From: Phoebastria nigripes
Lineage: Eukaryota; Chordata; Aves; Procellariiformes; Diomedeidae
Assembly (NCBI GenBank): GCA_035582835.1
Contig: JAYKAV010000432.1
Coordinates: 35,807-99,806 of the forward strand
Length of the DNA: 64,000 bases
Direction of reading: 5' to 3'
Shown piece by piece: positions 22,801 to 35,728 of this stretch (position 1 is the first letter of the stretch; every line of letters begins with the position of its first letter). The notes beneath the pieces were generated by a model. It made no database searches. It was not told the origin of the DNA and saw only the letters and a list, made by a program, of their open reading frames with translations. The position numbers and the translations under genes are program-made.

Positions 22801-25800
22801 AGTGACACATCTTAAGCAAAACTGAAAGTAAATTATGAGAGTCTTTAAAACATTTACATACAGAGGAAAAAACCCAAAAAACTCTAAGGTCATTAAAATA
22901 TCTTAGTGCTATCTTGTTGTAATACTGTTAGTTGTAATTTCCTAAATAAATGGTAAATGTTTTGGTGAAAAAAAAAAACAAAACTAATACAAAAATGTGG
23001 GCTGTTAATCTGTTTAATTATAGATAATGTTAACAATTTTATTACTGTTTTATTGCTTCTCACTGTAGTTTATAGCTTCTTGAACTTTTCCAGTAGTTTT
23101 GGAAAATGTGACAAAACTGCTGCTTATTTGTGCTTTGCTCAAGGAAAAATACTTCATATGAAATCAGATTCTATTAAGGAATACAACACACCCATAAGTA
23201 ATTTTCTGAACTTTCTCTTAAGTTAGATAATAATGATTCAAATTCCCTATATTTTGTCAGAAGACCAAAAGCTATCACTACACCTATATTTTTCTCTAAA
23301 AGTTAGATTTACAATGTATTTCCAATTTGTTGTACTTTATGTTCAAATTGCACTTAAGGGCTGAAAATAGACTATTCAATGCATTTTTTCCTACTCAGAG
23401 ACAAACAAAGCACCAAATAAATGAGAGGATGAAAATATAATTTTGCCCTTGGAGTTTCTAGTTGGTCAGTCCCTTGATGTCTGTATCTATTCTTCTGAAA
23501 AGATCCTTACTGAGTTGGTGAAAATGCTTTAAAATTTAAGCATTTTGTTTCCTTCAGGTTATATCAGTGAAAATTAAATTAGGTTTGGTGCTAGCAGTTA
23601 CTCCTTCCTATCTGCCACATTGCTGTGTACTATTACATTGGAAACAGACCAGGAAAAAAAATATCAAAACCAGCATCCTAATAAACATGCAGTTATCTTC
23701 CATACTGGGGTTTTGTTACAACACAATTTCATGTGGTACATCATGCTTTTGTGTATCTAGCTTTTGTACTGAATGCTAAGAAAACACAAAGATTTCTATA
23801 AATTCACAAGGCAGGTAAAGGATAAGGAAGCAAATGTACATTGGCTGCTAAACATCCCCAAGAGAAGGGTAAGCATATGGTAGCAAAGCAGTATGTGGTT
23901 TCAAAAAGAAAGTATTTCAGGCAGAAGAAATTACTTATGCTGGGAGGTTAAGGAAGTGACTATACTTATGTTAGAACTGTGGAAACATTAAATATGAATG
24001 AAATGCAGAAATAGCTTAAAGAAAGGTAGTAACAGGCTAGAAGCAAAGGATGTGACAGAAAAGAGCTCTGGGAATGAAGAACAACGGTAATAGAAGAGAC
24101 AAAGAGGTAAACTGACAGAGAGGAACATTTAGGATTTGTAAATGAGCTCTGCCAAAAGAGAAAAGGAATGTTCATTGGAGTGGAATCAGTGAGTGACAGA
24201 CGGGAAAGAAAACTTTGGGAAAAGGGCAGTATAGAAACCTACAACAGAAAAAGTTTAAGGGATTCTAGACACAAAACATTTTTGTCAGCTATACTCTAGA
24301 ATACGAATTTCAGAAAATTAAGAAGAGAGACAGAAAATGGAGAGGGGAAAGAACTGGCTGAGTCAGAAGAAATGGAGAAGAACAAAGAATAAAAACAGAA
24401 CATTACACCAATGTTCAGAGTAACTTTTTCATGTCAAAGAAAGCATTTGGATACCTGGGGAAGAAGTATGCAGTTACAAATGAATGGTTTTATCCCAGAG
24501 AAGATAAAAGGACAATAATCTTGTCAAAAATTGTTCTCCATTTTTCAGGACAGTACAAACACAGAAGCAAGCTGTGTGCTGAAAGAAGTAGGATAAAAAT
24601 TCCAGAGGATAAAAATTACGGGCCATGTCCTGTGCTTAAATCAAGACTGAAAAGGTGATATCGAGCCACCAGCTGGAAGTCCCAGTTTGGTCTGTTGAGG
24701 GATTCTTAGCAGCCTCAGGGCATTTCTTTCTTATACTGGCCCCCCACTGATCACTACACCAATGAAAAGATTGAGCTACAAAAAACCATCCTGGCTATGT
24801 CCCTCCTACTTAATGAGGAAGAAGTCCATAATGGTCATATATTAAATGTCATTGTTTTTAAAAAGACTAACACAATGAGTTGTACAGCTGATGTATAGAG
24901 AGATTTTAGCATACTTTTATCATACATTGTGGAGTACTTATATGAGAATGAGACCATTTCTTATGCAGGAAATAGCATATCTGTCATCATTTTTCTTCAA
25001 GGTGGAAATCTTTGCTTTTACCATTTTATATTTAGGCCTTGTTTTGCATTTTTGAGCAGTTATGATCATAAACTATCTTAAAATGTGTAATAGTGTATTT
25101 AATCTCAACCACAATGAGACCAGAAAGCCAAACCAAATGCATAAAATAAGTAATTGAAAAGGACTTGTTTTTCTAATGTAAAACAAGCTGAGTGAGTTTA
25201 AATAGTCTAAATAGTCATTACAGTCTGACTGTGATGTGTTCTTTCCTCGACACTTGCTGCAGCATTTCTTGTTTTATTATAATGGTTTCTAGAGCAATAA
25301 ATTACAGACACAGAACCAACTGCTGAAAAGTGTAGGCGGCTCACACAGCATGATGCAAATCACACTGTTGGATACTGTTTCTTTGTGACAACAATTCCAT
25401 TAGGGTCCACGTGATTCTGCCCACCATAATACAATTTCACTACACAGCACAGTGTCTGTTGGAGCAACGGAAGATGGAANTTTCCATTGCTAAGGCCTTA
25501 ATTCTGCAAACTTTGCGTCCATATGTAGTATTCTAGTAACTGTGCACATATATAAAGTAAACAAATACATAGTCAAACTCAGTTACCAAAAGACATGGNC
25601 ATCTGACAGCTGTTTAGCAGATTTTGATAAATAAATTGGTGGTTTCTCAGTCTAATTCCTTGTGAAGTGATCAAAACATCACAAATCCCCTCCTAATAAG
25701 CACCAATTAACAAGCAGAAGACATAGTCTGGGTCATTGAATGAGGTAAAGGATAATAGTAAATGGTTTTCTTCTAAACAAAATTTCATTAAATCATGAGA

Positions 25801-26825
25801 AATGATTGATTCCAAAACGCTGCTCTGTCTGTTCAAGCAACCCAGATGTTCATATCTGTTAGTTACTCTGTGCTAAGTAAATTTACATGTTGATTTAAAT
25901 GAGCCAAATGTAATAAAATATAAAGGGTAAAGATATCCTTTTTTGATGCCATTTGACTTTAAGAAAAATATGCTAACAAAATGGGAGTCAGAATTCATTT
26001 TTCTACTACTCAAAGTTAGTATTGTTAGGATTCATACAAAATAGAATTAGAGATGTGACAAAACCGAATGATGAATACCACGTAAAATTTGGCAGCTACA
26101 TACTAATTTTGAAAAAAAGCCAAACTTCTCTTTGAGAACATATGGCTTGCAACTGTCCATAAAACTTTTATTTTGCACTACAGAAGATGATATCTATAAC
26201 ATGTGTCATGTGTACATTTAAATAGGAGAGCCAGAAGTAACAACCTACATCTTGGGATGTGGGAGAAGTCACAGAAATCCTTGCCTCAGGATCAGCAGGT
26301 AGAAATGGAAGTGGGATGTTTACTGTCCATGCTCCAGTGCTATTTGACACCCAATTGCACCTAGCACAGTGTACAGGTAGTTTTCTGAGGAGATAACTAG
26401 AATTCTAGTAATCAATACTCACTCTTCTTCCTATGGAACCAAATCCTTTTCTCCTCCCATCCTCCAGAAACCACTTGACTTTATATACTGAGTTTGGCTT
26501 CAGGGGGNTGGTTATATATTAAATCTTGGGCATTCTACATAAAGGCCCTAGTTAACTTCACAAAGATTACTGGGCTTTTTTAATATAATCTTTTACATCC
26601 AGCAGTGATCATCAATTTAGTTTTAATTCAAGGAAAACATAGCTGAAAATGTGGCTTTGTGGCATAAATAATTCCTGTTCTTTTTTTTCTGTTTTACTGA
26701 CAGAATTTACATGATTTTTCAATAATAATGTTTCTGTTTGCTACTAAAGTGAATTATCATAGCAACTCCATAGTTCTGTAGCAGAAGTATCTTCCACACA
26801 CCTACAAATTGTACATCAGTGTGCT

Positions 26826-26852
26826 GGGGGAAGGGGAGGGGGAGAGAAGGGG
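26826..26852 (+). other. G-quadruplex-capable tract
   Basis: Four G-tracts of 5, 4, 5 and 4 residues separated by loops of 2, 1 and 6 bases (GGGGG-AA-GGGG-A-GGGGG-AGAGAA-GGGG) satisfy the canonical intramolecular quadruplex pattern. No gene or promoter is recognised next to it. Confidence 0.75.
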
Positions 26853-27993
26853 AAAAGAAGGTGGTATTTTAAAAAAAAGAATTAGGACAAAAGATATAGA
26901 AATGTATATTCTGGGAAAGATTATTGACTGAGTCTTCTACATGTTATTTTCCGTCATTCAACAGATACTCCAGTCCCTCTCTTTTTCTAAGTGCTAATTT
27001 TATCAAGTATAACTTCCTGTTAGGTTGTCCTATTTACTAATCTTGTCATAACTGGCATAAATTTTTTTAGCGGCAACACCTGAAAGATACAAACTTCTTA
27101 CAGTGATGTTTGGTGTTTCATTTTGCTCCTGCTTTCTGAAATTCCTGTATTACCTTCAGAGGTTTATGCTTTACCAGAGTGGAGGTACTTGCTAGAACTG
27201 GGAAGAATGAAAATGTCAGGATTATTTTCTGTATCATATTGATTACAGGTTGTGAGGTATTAGACTCTCTTCTGATTTTTGCTACTTGTTTCGCTTAGTT
27301 GTCAATTATTATGCAGTTCACCTTCTGTTAAAGACTTTGATGCAAAGCCATAAATATACCTAGAAGAGTTTCTTTTTCATAAGGAAATTATAAATTTCTA
27401 AATAGACTTCTCAGTAACACTGACCAATAGCTAGATATGCTCTAACTTGATATGCAACACACAATAGCTTGATGCATTCCAGTTTAAGTCTAGCTTGTTT
27501 TTGTATATTATGCAGAATACACATTTGACATGCAAGAAAAAAATCCATAGAAACAGCTTGAAAAATGCTTCAAAGTGTACATTTGAGGAATCATGTCCTT
27601 ACAATTTGTAACACATAAAGGGTATACATTTATTCATTATCTGCAATTGATTTGTGTTATCAGAATAATTTTAAAATAATCCTCAAAATCACAGAGTTTA
27701 ATAAGGATTATGAGAGCAAATATGAAAAAACCTTCATCTGTGGCTAAGCAACGTGGACATGAGTAATTGTGATCTTTGCATTTCCTCAGCACTGATCCTG
27801 CTGTGGATCTCCTGGTATAATTTATGGCAGGCTGCAGATTACTCAGTTTATGCTGGTTGCTAACAGATTTAAAAGGTATATCACCCATAGATCAGAAGGA
27901 TATAAGAAATCTTTCTTTTAACTTCAGCCTTTGCCAGGCTTAAGGAAAGCCTTACAAATATCTTCAGACTTTCAATTAGGCATTGATATATCA

Positions 27994-28016
27994 GGAGGTG
28001 GGGTGGGGGGTTGGGG
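27994..28016 (+). other. G-rich tract, weaker quadruplex candidate
   Basis: GGAGGTGGGGTGGGGGG followed by TTGGGG. It can form a quadruplex only with two-layer stacks or by splitting the six-G run. Confidence 0.5.
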
Positions 28017-28602
28017 AGAAGAGGCACTTTCCATTGCAGTGCAAGCAGTGTACATGCTTTGTCACACTATAGGATACCTGTACAGTCTACCATAAACTGC
28101 AGCTGCTTATAACAAGATACTCTCTGTTGACAAAAGAAGCAAAGTAGCCACTCTTCTGGGTTAGCTATTCTGGTTTCACAGCCATAATTGGCAAGTGATG
28201 AGGCATGAGGCATTAGCTCTACTCTTGAGAATTTATCACTGTACTATTTCTATGTGTTACAATGTTAGCAATTTCAACAATGAAAAAGAAATACAAAATA
28301 GATATTAATGTAAACACATTTAATTAATTTTAAAATGTCAAAAAGCAAATAAAATGATAGATGAATCTCTATCTTTTATTATGGATAACTTCCCCAGATA
28401 TTTTTCTTATGATTTCTTGATCTGGAGAAGACAAAAATTTCAAATTCTGTATTTAAAAGTTAAATGTTTTATAAAAAAGAAAGAGAAAGATAATTTAAAA
28501 AAATTAAAATGAGAATAACCAGTAAAACTTTTAAAGGGCCATGCTTAATGCATCTCATTGTCACAAAAGCTTCTAATAAAGTTTTATTACATGTAAAAAT
28601 AA

Positions 28603-28638
28603 ATAAAAAAATTCTATAAGTATAAAAAATTCTATAAG
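28603..28638 (+). repeat. Short tandem duplication (2 copies)
   Basis: ATAAAAAAATTCTATAAG (28603-28620) is followed after one base by ATAAAAAATTCTATAAG (28622-28638). They differ by one A. Likely replication slippage. Confidence 0.85.
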
Positions 28639-31260
28639 GATTCTTAAACTATTGATGCTCAAGCTGACATTCAACTTATTGTAAAAATTTGGGCACATTA
28701 AAAACATTTTGTTACAAAAAAAGAAGAAAGAAAGAATAAAAAAAGAGGAACTTTAAAGTGTTTCAGAATCCTTGAAAAGAGCAGAACTGCAGTCTTGAAA
28801 TGATGAATTCTGTCAGATTTCTTTAAAGGGGGAAACTGGAACAGCTTGGTTCTGTGGCATTGCAAAGTAAAATACAGTTAAGATATTGCAATATTACAAA
28901 TAATTATTTTGTTTAAATAAGAAAATTATGAAATTATTACTGCCGAAAGCAATGGAGACTGAACTGTGAAGACCATATATTATTTATAAATGAGAAATGT
29001 TTATATTTTGGAAAAAACCATAGATTCCTATGTACAGGTTTGTCCTCTCTCAATCATCCAACCCCTAGCAATAACAAAAACAATTTTTAAAGGAAAATGC
29101 AGCTGCAGGCCTATTTTTTTTTCATTTGAAATATTATTGTCATTGATTAACACACACAATTCAAATAAAATTAAATGTCTGGGATGATACTGCAGCAGTT
29201 GCCAGTGCTGCAGAACGAGGCAAAGCAAAAGAAACAGAATTTAAAAAGGGGCAATTTCAATTTTCCTTGTGCTCTGAGGAATCTATGAAATTGCTCTGAA
29301 AAGATATTAGAAAGACAGGAGGTGAGATGTTGACTTCCAGATGGAAATGCACAAGAAAATATTTGAGAGTGCTCAGCACTGACGTACAGCAATCTAGAAA
29401 TGGATTAACTCACTGAGACCATATGGGCAGAAAATAACATGAATTCTGTACGCCAACATAAATGTAGTCGGGTGAGGAAAGAAACAGAAGGGGTAAGAAC
29501 TACTGAAAATAACTACGACAGAGAGGTTTATAAAGCATGAGAATAACAAAAGGTCATTTTCATGGAAGTGAAGCCAGTAAGATTTTGAAATCCCTACAGA
29601 GGGTGTGCTTGCGCTCCACAAGACCTTAGAAAATTCCCTGCAGCAGACAGGGTTCTTACTACTAGTGATGAAAAATCTTTCTTTTTTTTCCACAATGACC
29701 ATTGATAACAAAATATCTAGAAGGGACTTAGAAGGCTGAAAGTTAAATACCATAATAGTTAATGCTTAGACAACTGGTCTGCAGTGTGGAATTCNGACAC
29801 CCTTATGAGAAATGAAGGGTCCTGATGCAGGATGTGGGAAGTTTAGTTCTTCAAAACAAAGCACAAGACAGTTCAAAGACTGAGCTGGGGGTCNCTTACG
29901 GGAAGCCCAGTCTATGTGCAGGTATCTACAGCTATACAATGGGGAGCTGCTAAAACAGGCTGTTTGAAACTTCTCTTAGAGGCCTAAAATCTCAGAGCAT
30001 AGGAATATAACGAGGTTCCTCCTTCAACTTGGGATCTTAACTCAGAACATCTTTCAAACTTGAGGCTATAAGCCTTTTTTTTTTCCAAAAATGAGGAAGA
30101 GGACAGTCCTTTTTTTTCCCTCACAGTGCTATTTCAGGAAGATGCACTCCCCTTCTGTTTAATGTATGTTCANGGAAGAAAAAACTGTGTCTGTTTATTC
30201 AGGGGAATTGCCCTGGGAAGAGGGAGGAAATGGGGAATATAAAGGTGCTGACATGTAGTACTTTTATGTAGTTATTGCATAAAAAAAAAGAGTGCTGAAA
30301 GCCAAGCCTTTTTGTTCCTGCCCTACCGTTTTTGTCATCAGGCTACAAATTTAAACTTGTATTTTTGCCATTTTCCTGGCCCAAGGAACCTTGAATTCTA
30401 TTCTGCACAGTGCATAATTTTAGGAGGAGATGAAGAGTTTTTAACTGTGTGTCTCAATCTAGAAATAACATGTAGCATCTAGTGTCTATGGTATTATTTA
30501 AGAAGGCAGACGTAACCCTAGAAGCTTTGCTGGACTGATTGCCACCTTGGACTTGGACAAAACCACAGGCTCCCTAAAAATGCCTAGGCACAAGCTAGAC
30601 ACAAAGTTACACAGTTTCTCAGACCAAGGCATTTTTTTCATGCAAAGGAACATGAACTTTAGTTACTTTAAATTTAGGTCAAAAACCAGTGTATTTGGAG
30701 TTAAGGTGCTTCCAGGGTCAGGCAGTAACTAAGAAAGGATTTTCAGAAATACATATTGGACACAGGGGCTTAAATTTTTTCTAAGGAACATTTTGGGTCC
30801 CTTTTTCTGGACCTTGATCTAATACTTTAACATGCTATAGGTCAAGAAATTTGCCTCACGAAGTGTTAGACAAAATTATCTATTGACCTATTTATACCAC
30901 TAACACCTAGGACAATAATCACATCTGTCAAAGGGCTCAGTTAAGCTTGCAAAGGTTTCTAAGATCCTAACATTACCAGGTNCTATGCAGCAGGCATGTA
31001 AAAAATCGTAGTATCATCTCATTTGTTTAAGAAACAGATACTTCCATAAGCAGCACATATATAAAAAGCAAGGTTTTTTGCGGCTTTCATTCTGTCTAAT
31101 ATCTAAGGAATTTCAGTTATATAGTTAAGCTCATTTTACTCCATCTATATAACTGGGACATTAATTTGGATCTCTCCCCTCTGCTCAAACATCTATTTTC
31201 AGGGGCCTTTCGGGAAAATTCCTTCAGATTTCCATTCCTCCGCTTTATTTGTCTAAAACT

Positions 31261-31278
31261 GGTCAACAGGGTCAACAG
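31261..31278 (+). repeat. 9-bp perfect tandem repeat
   Basis: GGTCAACAG occurs twice head to tail. Minor slippage product with no further context. Confidence 0.8.
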
Positions 31279-32349
31279 TTTTGATGTATTTAAAGCATGA
31301 TATAAAAAGCTAACATAAAAGGAAAAGTTACTTATTATTAGTTATTGGAGGAAGTCTTGTGGGTTTTTAATCCATAAAGTGGCAGCATGTTGTCCAAAAT
31401 CTTGCTTTATTCGGCGTCTCCCATGCATATCAATTAACAGTTCACTGTTAACAAAAGTGTGAAAACACACAAAGCATAAGATAATTTCAGGTGACAGATT
31501 TCTCGCTTCAGGGCCGTGCATGAAAAATTTAACAATTCTTAGNTAAGCATTTATCCTAAAACGCACTTTCCTCCATAAAGGCTATGCCTTGACAGGAATT
31601 TTAGGTCCATACCATGCTTGCATTTTATAACTTACATCATTTTATAACATTTGATGACACTCATCATTCTTATTTGTACCTAAACTTTGTTAAAAGTACA
31701 ACCTTTTCATTATTTAGGTCATTAAAATGTTACTTTTGTGTTATTTAGTGCAAAGAGCTAAGGAATCTATTATAGATATNCTGCTGTTATAGAAATGGGG
31801 TAAATATTAATTTTTCTGTGAGATTTTTCTTAGTGAGATTTTTTGCCAATTAAGATACAGTCTTTTATTAGAGATGATGTAAATTTCATCAAAAAACCCT
31901 TTCTACTACTACTTATCTTGCGTCTGCTTAAACACATTATAAAATATTCCATGTTTTAAATTGTCTTGTGTGTTAAGTATTTCCTTTACTCACTTCAAAC
32001 CCAAATGTCTAATATGAAATATTCTAACCTTTGAACCACATTAAAAAATGCATATGCAGTTACGACNAATAAACTGATATTCATTTACCTCTTGTTATTT
32101 TAACAACAGTATTTATTCTACTTCTGAAAATACCAGGTGACTGTTTTCATAGGGGATGCCTTTCTTTTTCAAATTTCAATTCAAAGTCAAACTAGAATTG
32201 CAAAATCAAAATAGAAACAGAACTAGAAGACTGATGCTTTAACCATATATTTGCAAGGACATACATAGGCCATAGGATGGGTATCCTCTGGTGAAGGGAC
32301 CCTTAGTTTTTCAAGTTGCTTTACTGATTACAGGGAGCATATGCCTGGC

Positions 32350-32498
32350 ATGTTTCTTTCTACCAATTAGTTATCCATGCAAGGACCTTCCTTATGTCAT
32401 GGCTGCTTAATTTTCCTAAAAGCCTTTGACAAGGGGTTTTGTTGAAAGCCTTTTGGAAATCCATATATACACTATCAACCAGATGAAGCTTATCCAAT
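32350..32498 (-). mobile_element. Old CR1/L3-like LINE reverse-transcriptase relic
   Basis: The minus strand still translates a recognisable reverse-transcriptase segment, YMDFQKAFNKTP followed by RLLGKL, then AWITNW after a short interval. In CR1/L2/L3-group ORF2 proteins this corresponds to 'DFxKAFDxVPHxxLLxKL...WIxxWL', which includes the catalytic aspartate region of RT motif A (the D of YMDF). The surrounding sequence cannot be aligned by eye, so only about 150 bp is claimed. The DFQKAF variant differs from the DFSKAF of the younger CR1 at 42.9 kb, which suggests an older lineage. It is a dead fragment with no intact frame beyond it. Confidence 0.75.
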
Positions 32499-35400
32499 CA
32501 AACAACATTTATCTACATACTTGGATTGTTTAAATTCACATTTAATTTAAAAAAAAAAAGAAAATTAGACTTGTCTAGCAAAAAAGTCTATTCAGTGATA
32601 AAATTACCATGTTTTGTAGTAATGACCTGTAAAACCTCTGTTTAAATTTACAGGCATCATATTTCAAGAAAAAAGTATTTGGTTGCACTATTGGCTCCAA
32701 TAGAGGTGTGAATTTAAGAATGATACACTAGTCATCTTCTAAAAGTGACTATAAATAGCTTTTAAAGTAATGCTAACTTCAGTATAGTGGGGGAAATCTC
32801 ATCATCATTTTGGTTAGGGAAGAATAAGCTTTTAGTATGCAAATTAGTAAGAAAAACGTTTTGAAGAAATGCATCAGGTTAGAGATGTAAATGAGGCCTA
32901 AAATGTCTCATTAGGTTTTGAATTGCCCTCTTCTTTTGTTGCAATTTTTTTCTTTTTGTTTTCTAAGCGTTATAAATCTTGTGGGCTTTGGGGGTAATTT
33001 TCTTGCTTGACTAAACCAGCAAGGGCTTTTCCAATAATAAATTAGCAAATGCTTCTCCAAACTCAATTCTGCATGAAAATATATAGTGAGTGGAATAGAA
33101 CTATATAGTTTCATTTACAGAGTATTTCTTGGTTTTGTCCCCTAACATTTTTTGATATTATTTCTTATGGCTCCAGCAAATTCTATAATACATTTGGTAT
33201 GATTAATAATTTATGCTTAAATTGAAACCCAATATCTGAAGCTTAATACAACAAAATATACATACAATTTATCCCTATTGAGAAAAAGACATTTGAAAAT
33301 TTTTAATGTGAGACTTCTTTATTATAAAATGGTTCTTTAGTAAGAAAACAATTTAGGCTACTATTTAAAACAGAAATCCTTACAAAGCTGGCTAAATATA
33401 TCTCTTCCAGTTCATCATAATGTGATTTACTGTACATAACCCTTTTCTCTGTTAATTTTTCCCAAAATAAAAGTGTTTCAGTGCAGTATCCTAATGTTGG
33501 TGTGAGTGTACTCTGGTGTATCCCAAATTGTTATTATGTTGACTTCTACTTTAAAAACTTCTAATTTTGAGCAGGCTACATTATTGAAATGATACCCTGA
33601 TGTATTTATTACTTATCCTCATTACTCAAAATAACTATGCTTAGGACAGTTTATAAAAAGGTTATGGCATACCCACAATTAATACTCTGCTACACAAATT
33701 GAACTACTTTGAACTAAATGCAGGATGATATCACAATAGAAAAGGGCTTATTATGTTTCTTATATTTTGTGTTTCAGGGTTCTATGAAATAGTGTTTATA
33801 AAATAGCTCCAGATAGCTTACATGACATGACTGCAATATGGTAAATTACTTGATGCATTTCTTTGCAGGGATAAGAGATTACCCATATCATTGCAGCTTG
33901 CAGAATCAGAGTTTAAGGCATATTGGCTAAGTAAAGACTAAGTTTTTCTTAAAATGAGAGCTTTGTAAGCCAATTGTACCAAAACTCCATTATTGAGCAA
34001 AACAGTTCTGATGGTTCTAATTACTTGTAGCATTGTATTTTATTGCTATGTGTATATATATGTGCATTTGCACTCACGAACACACACACGTATGTAACAC
34101 ATGACAGTAAATTTATCTTTCCCAAAATATTTAACCCATGTCCATCATCTCCTTAAATAAAATCAGTCTATTTTGTGATCAGTTCAGATGTTTAATGTAA
34201 ATATTATTCTTTCTTTAGATAGCAGTGGTCCTCTATTTAGTAGACAGGTTGGATTTTGGTGTAATTTTTTTTTCTTTAAAGGTACTAATCCTGTTTTTTC
34301 AGCAAGTGGAGACTTTCTATTTGACATATTATACTCAGTGGATTTAAGTTTCTTCCCTTTTTTCTTCTTCCCTTCATGCTTAGCAAATAACTTGGAGCCT
34401 TAAATGAAAAACAGATATGAGAGATTGCAGTAACTTCTAATACTCTGGCCAAGTGATAAGAAATTGATTATTTTTTCTTTAGCTAATTGCCCACTTCCAA
34501 GGAAAATTCTTTCTCCCATGAAATCTTTGCCTGGGGACCGTGGTATAGTAGGAATCTAAGAAACGTGCGTACTTCTAAATCAACTATATTGAGAATGTTT
34601 GAGTGATTCTTGAAGGTAAAATCCTATGACGGTGTAAAATTTTGCAGTTTATTGACTAAATCTGCTGCTTAGTTACTCTGTCTAGAAGGCCTGTGCTTGT
34701 TGCTTGGATATAATAGAATATGAAATTTTAAGAATATAAATTAATCCTTTAATGGTCTTTGAGTTAGAGTTGCTAATGTGGAAACAATCAATACATACTC
34801 TCCGAGCTAGGAGAGAAGATGTAATAAGATTATGGCCCTGCGATCTCTAGCATTTACTTTTGTTCATAATCATGTTGTAGTGCAGAGATATGAAAAGAAT
34901 ATGGGAAATCTTGTCAGTTATGTTTTAAAATGTTCCTTTGAAAACTTTAAAAAACTATTTAAAAGCAAATCATACATATTTTAGCCTTGGACCAGCAAAA
35001 AGATTTGGATGAATAAAACTTTTCATCAGTGTAAAATCTTGCCTGAGACTTAAATGACATTACTCCTATTTATACATCAGCACATCTCCCAGTTATGATA
35101 GGAAACTGAAATATATATACATGTAATTAATATGGCTCCTAACCACAGAAATATTTTTCTTAATATGAATTTATAATTATTCTTTTGAAGTATTCAGTAT
35201 AGACAGTGTCTTCCACAGATGGAGACCTTCTTTCTGTTTCCTTTGCAAAATCAATTGCTGTTGTTCAAAAACTGCTGGACGTATTAATTTTTGTCACAAC
35301 CCATCACTGGGTATTCCAAGTTATCTTACCAAGAATTTTGTAGGAGCCTTTTGTTGGGTATTGCCCATACTTATTTTCAGATTTTTTTTTCTCTTTATGA

Positions 35401-35704
35401 GATTGATCTTGTGAAGTCCTGCTACCTACTGAGAGATGTTCAGCATGTTGAAATCTCACTGGCTACAATGGGACTTGATTTTTTGCAGTATGCCTGAGTA
35501 AGCATATCGCAAGATAAAGGCTGAAAAAAAATATGCTTTGCAGTGCACATGCTTCCTATGCTTGCCTTCAGTGCCTCCTTTTATAAATTAAGACTGAGTT
35601 ATATTTTATGCCTTTAACCGGAGGTTAGAAGCTGAAAAAGCAATGAACATTCATTAATTGGGCAGAGGGAGTATTGATGATGATAATGATTATTTATTTT
35701 ATAA

Positions 35705-35728
35705 TATTATTATTATTATTATTATTAT
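35705..35728. repeat. (ATT)n microsatellite
   Basis: Eight trinucleotide units of ATT, preceded by degenerate GATGAT/AATGATT sequence from 35675. It is not part of an LTR, unlike the ATT tracts in the ERV copies. Confidence 0.85.

Larger units (their letters stand above)
20116..32349. other. Long unassigned AT-rich sequence
   Basis: No exon, RNA gene or clear interspersed repeat was recognised in about 12 kb. Open frames on either strand stay at or below 119 residues (29394-29753 -) and carry no recognisable motif. A purine-rich stretch (many AGAAAG/GGAAAG blocks on plus) covers about 23.9-24.4 kb. Two G-rich tracts (26826-26852 and 28000-28016) and small tandem repeats are listed separately. 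Confidence 0.5.

Noticed and set aside
35705..35728. ATT tract as a remnant of a fifth LTR
   Set aside because: None of the family's flanking landmarks (TTTTGTATATTC, ATTAAACTG) is present.
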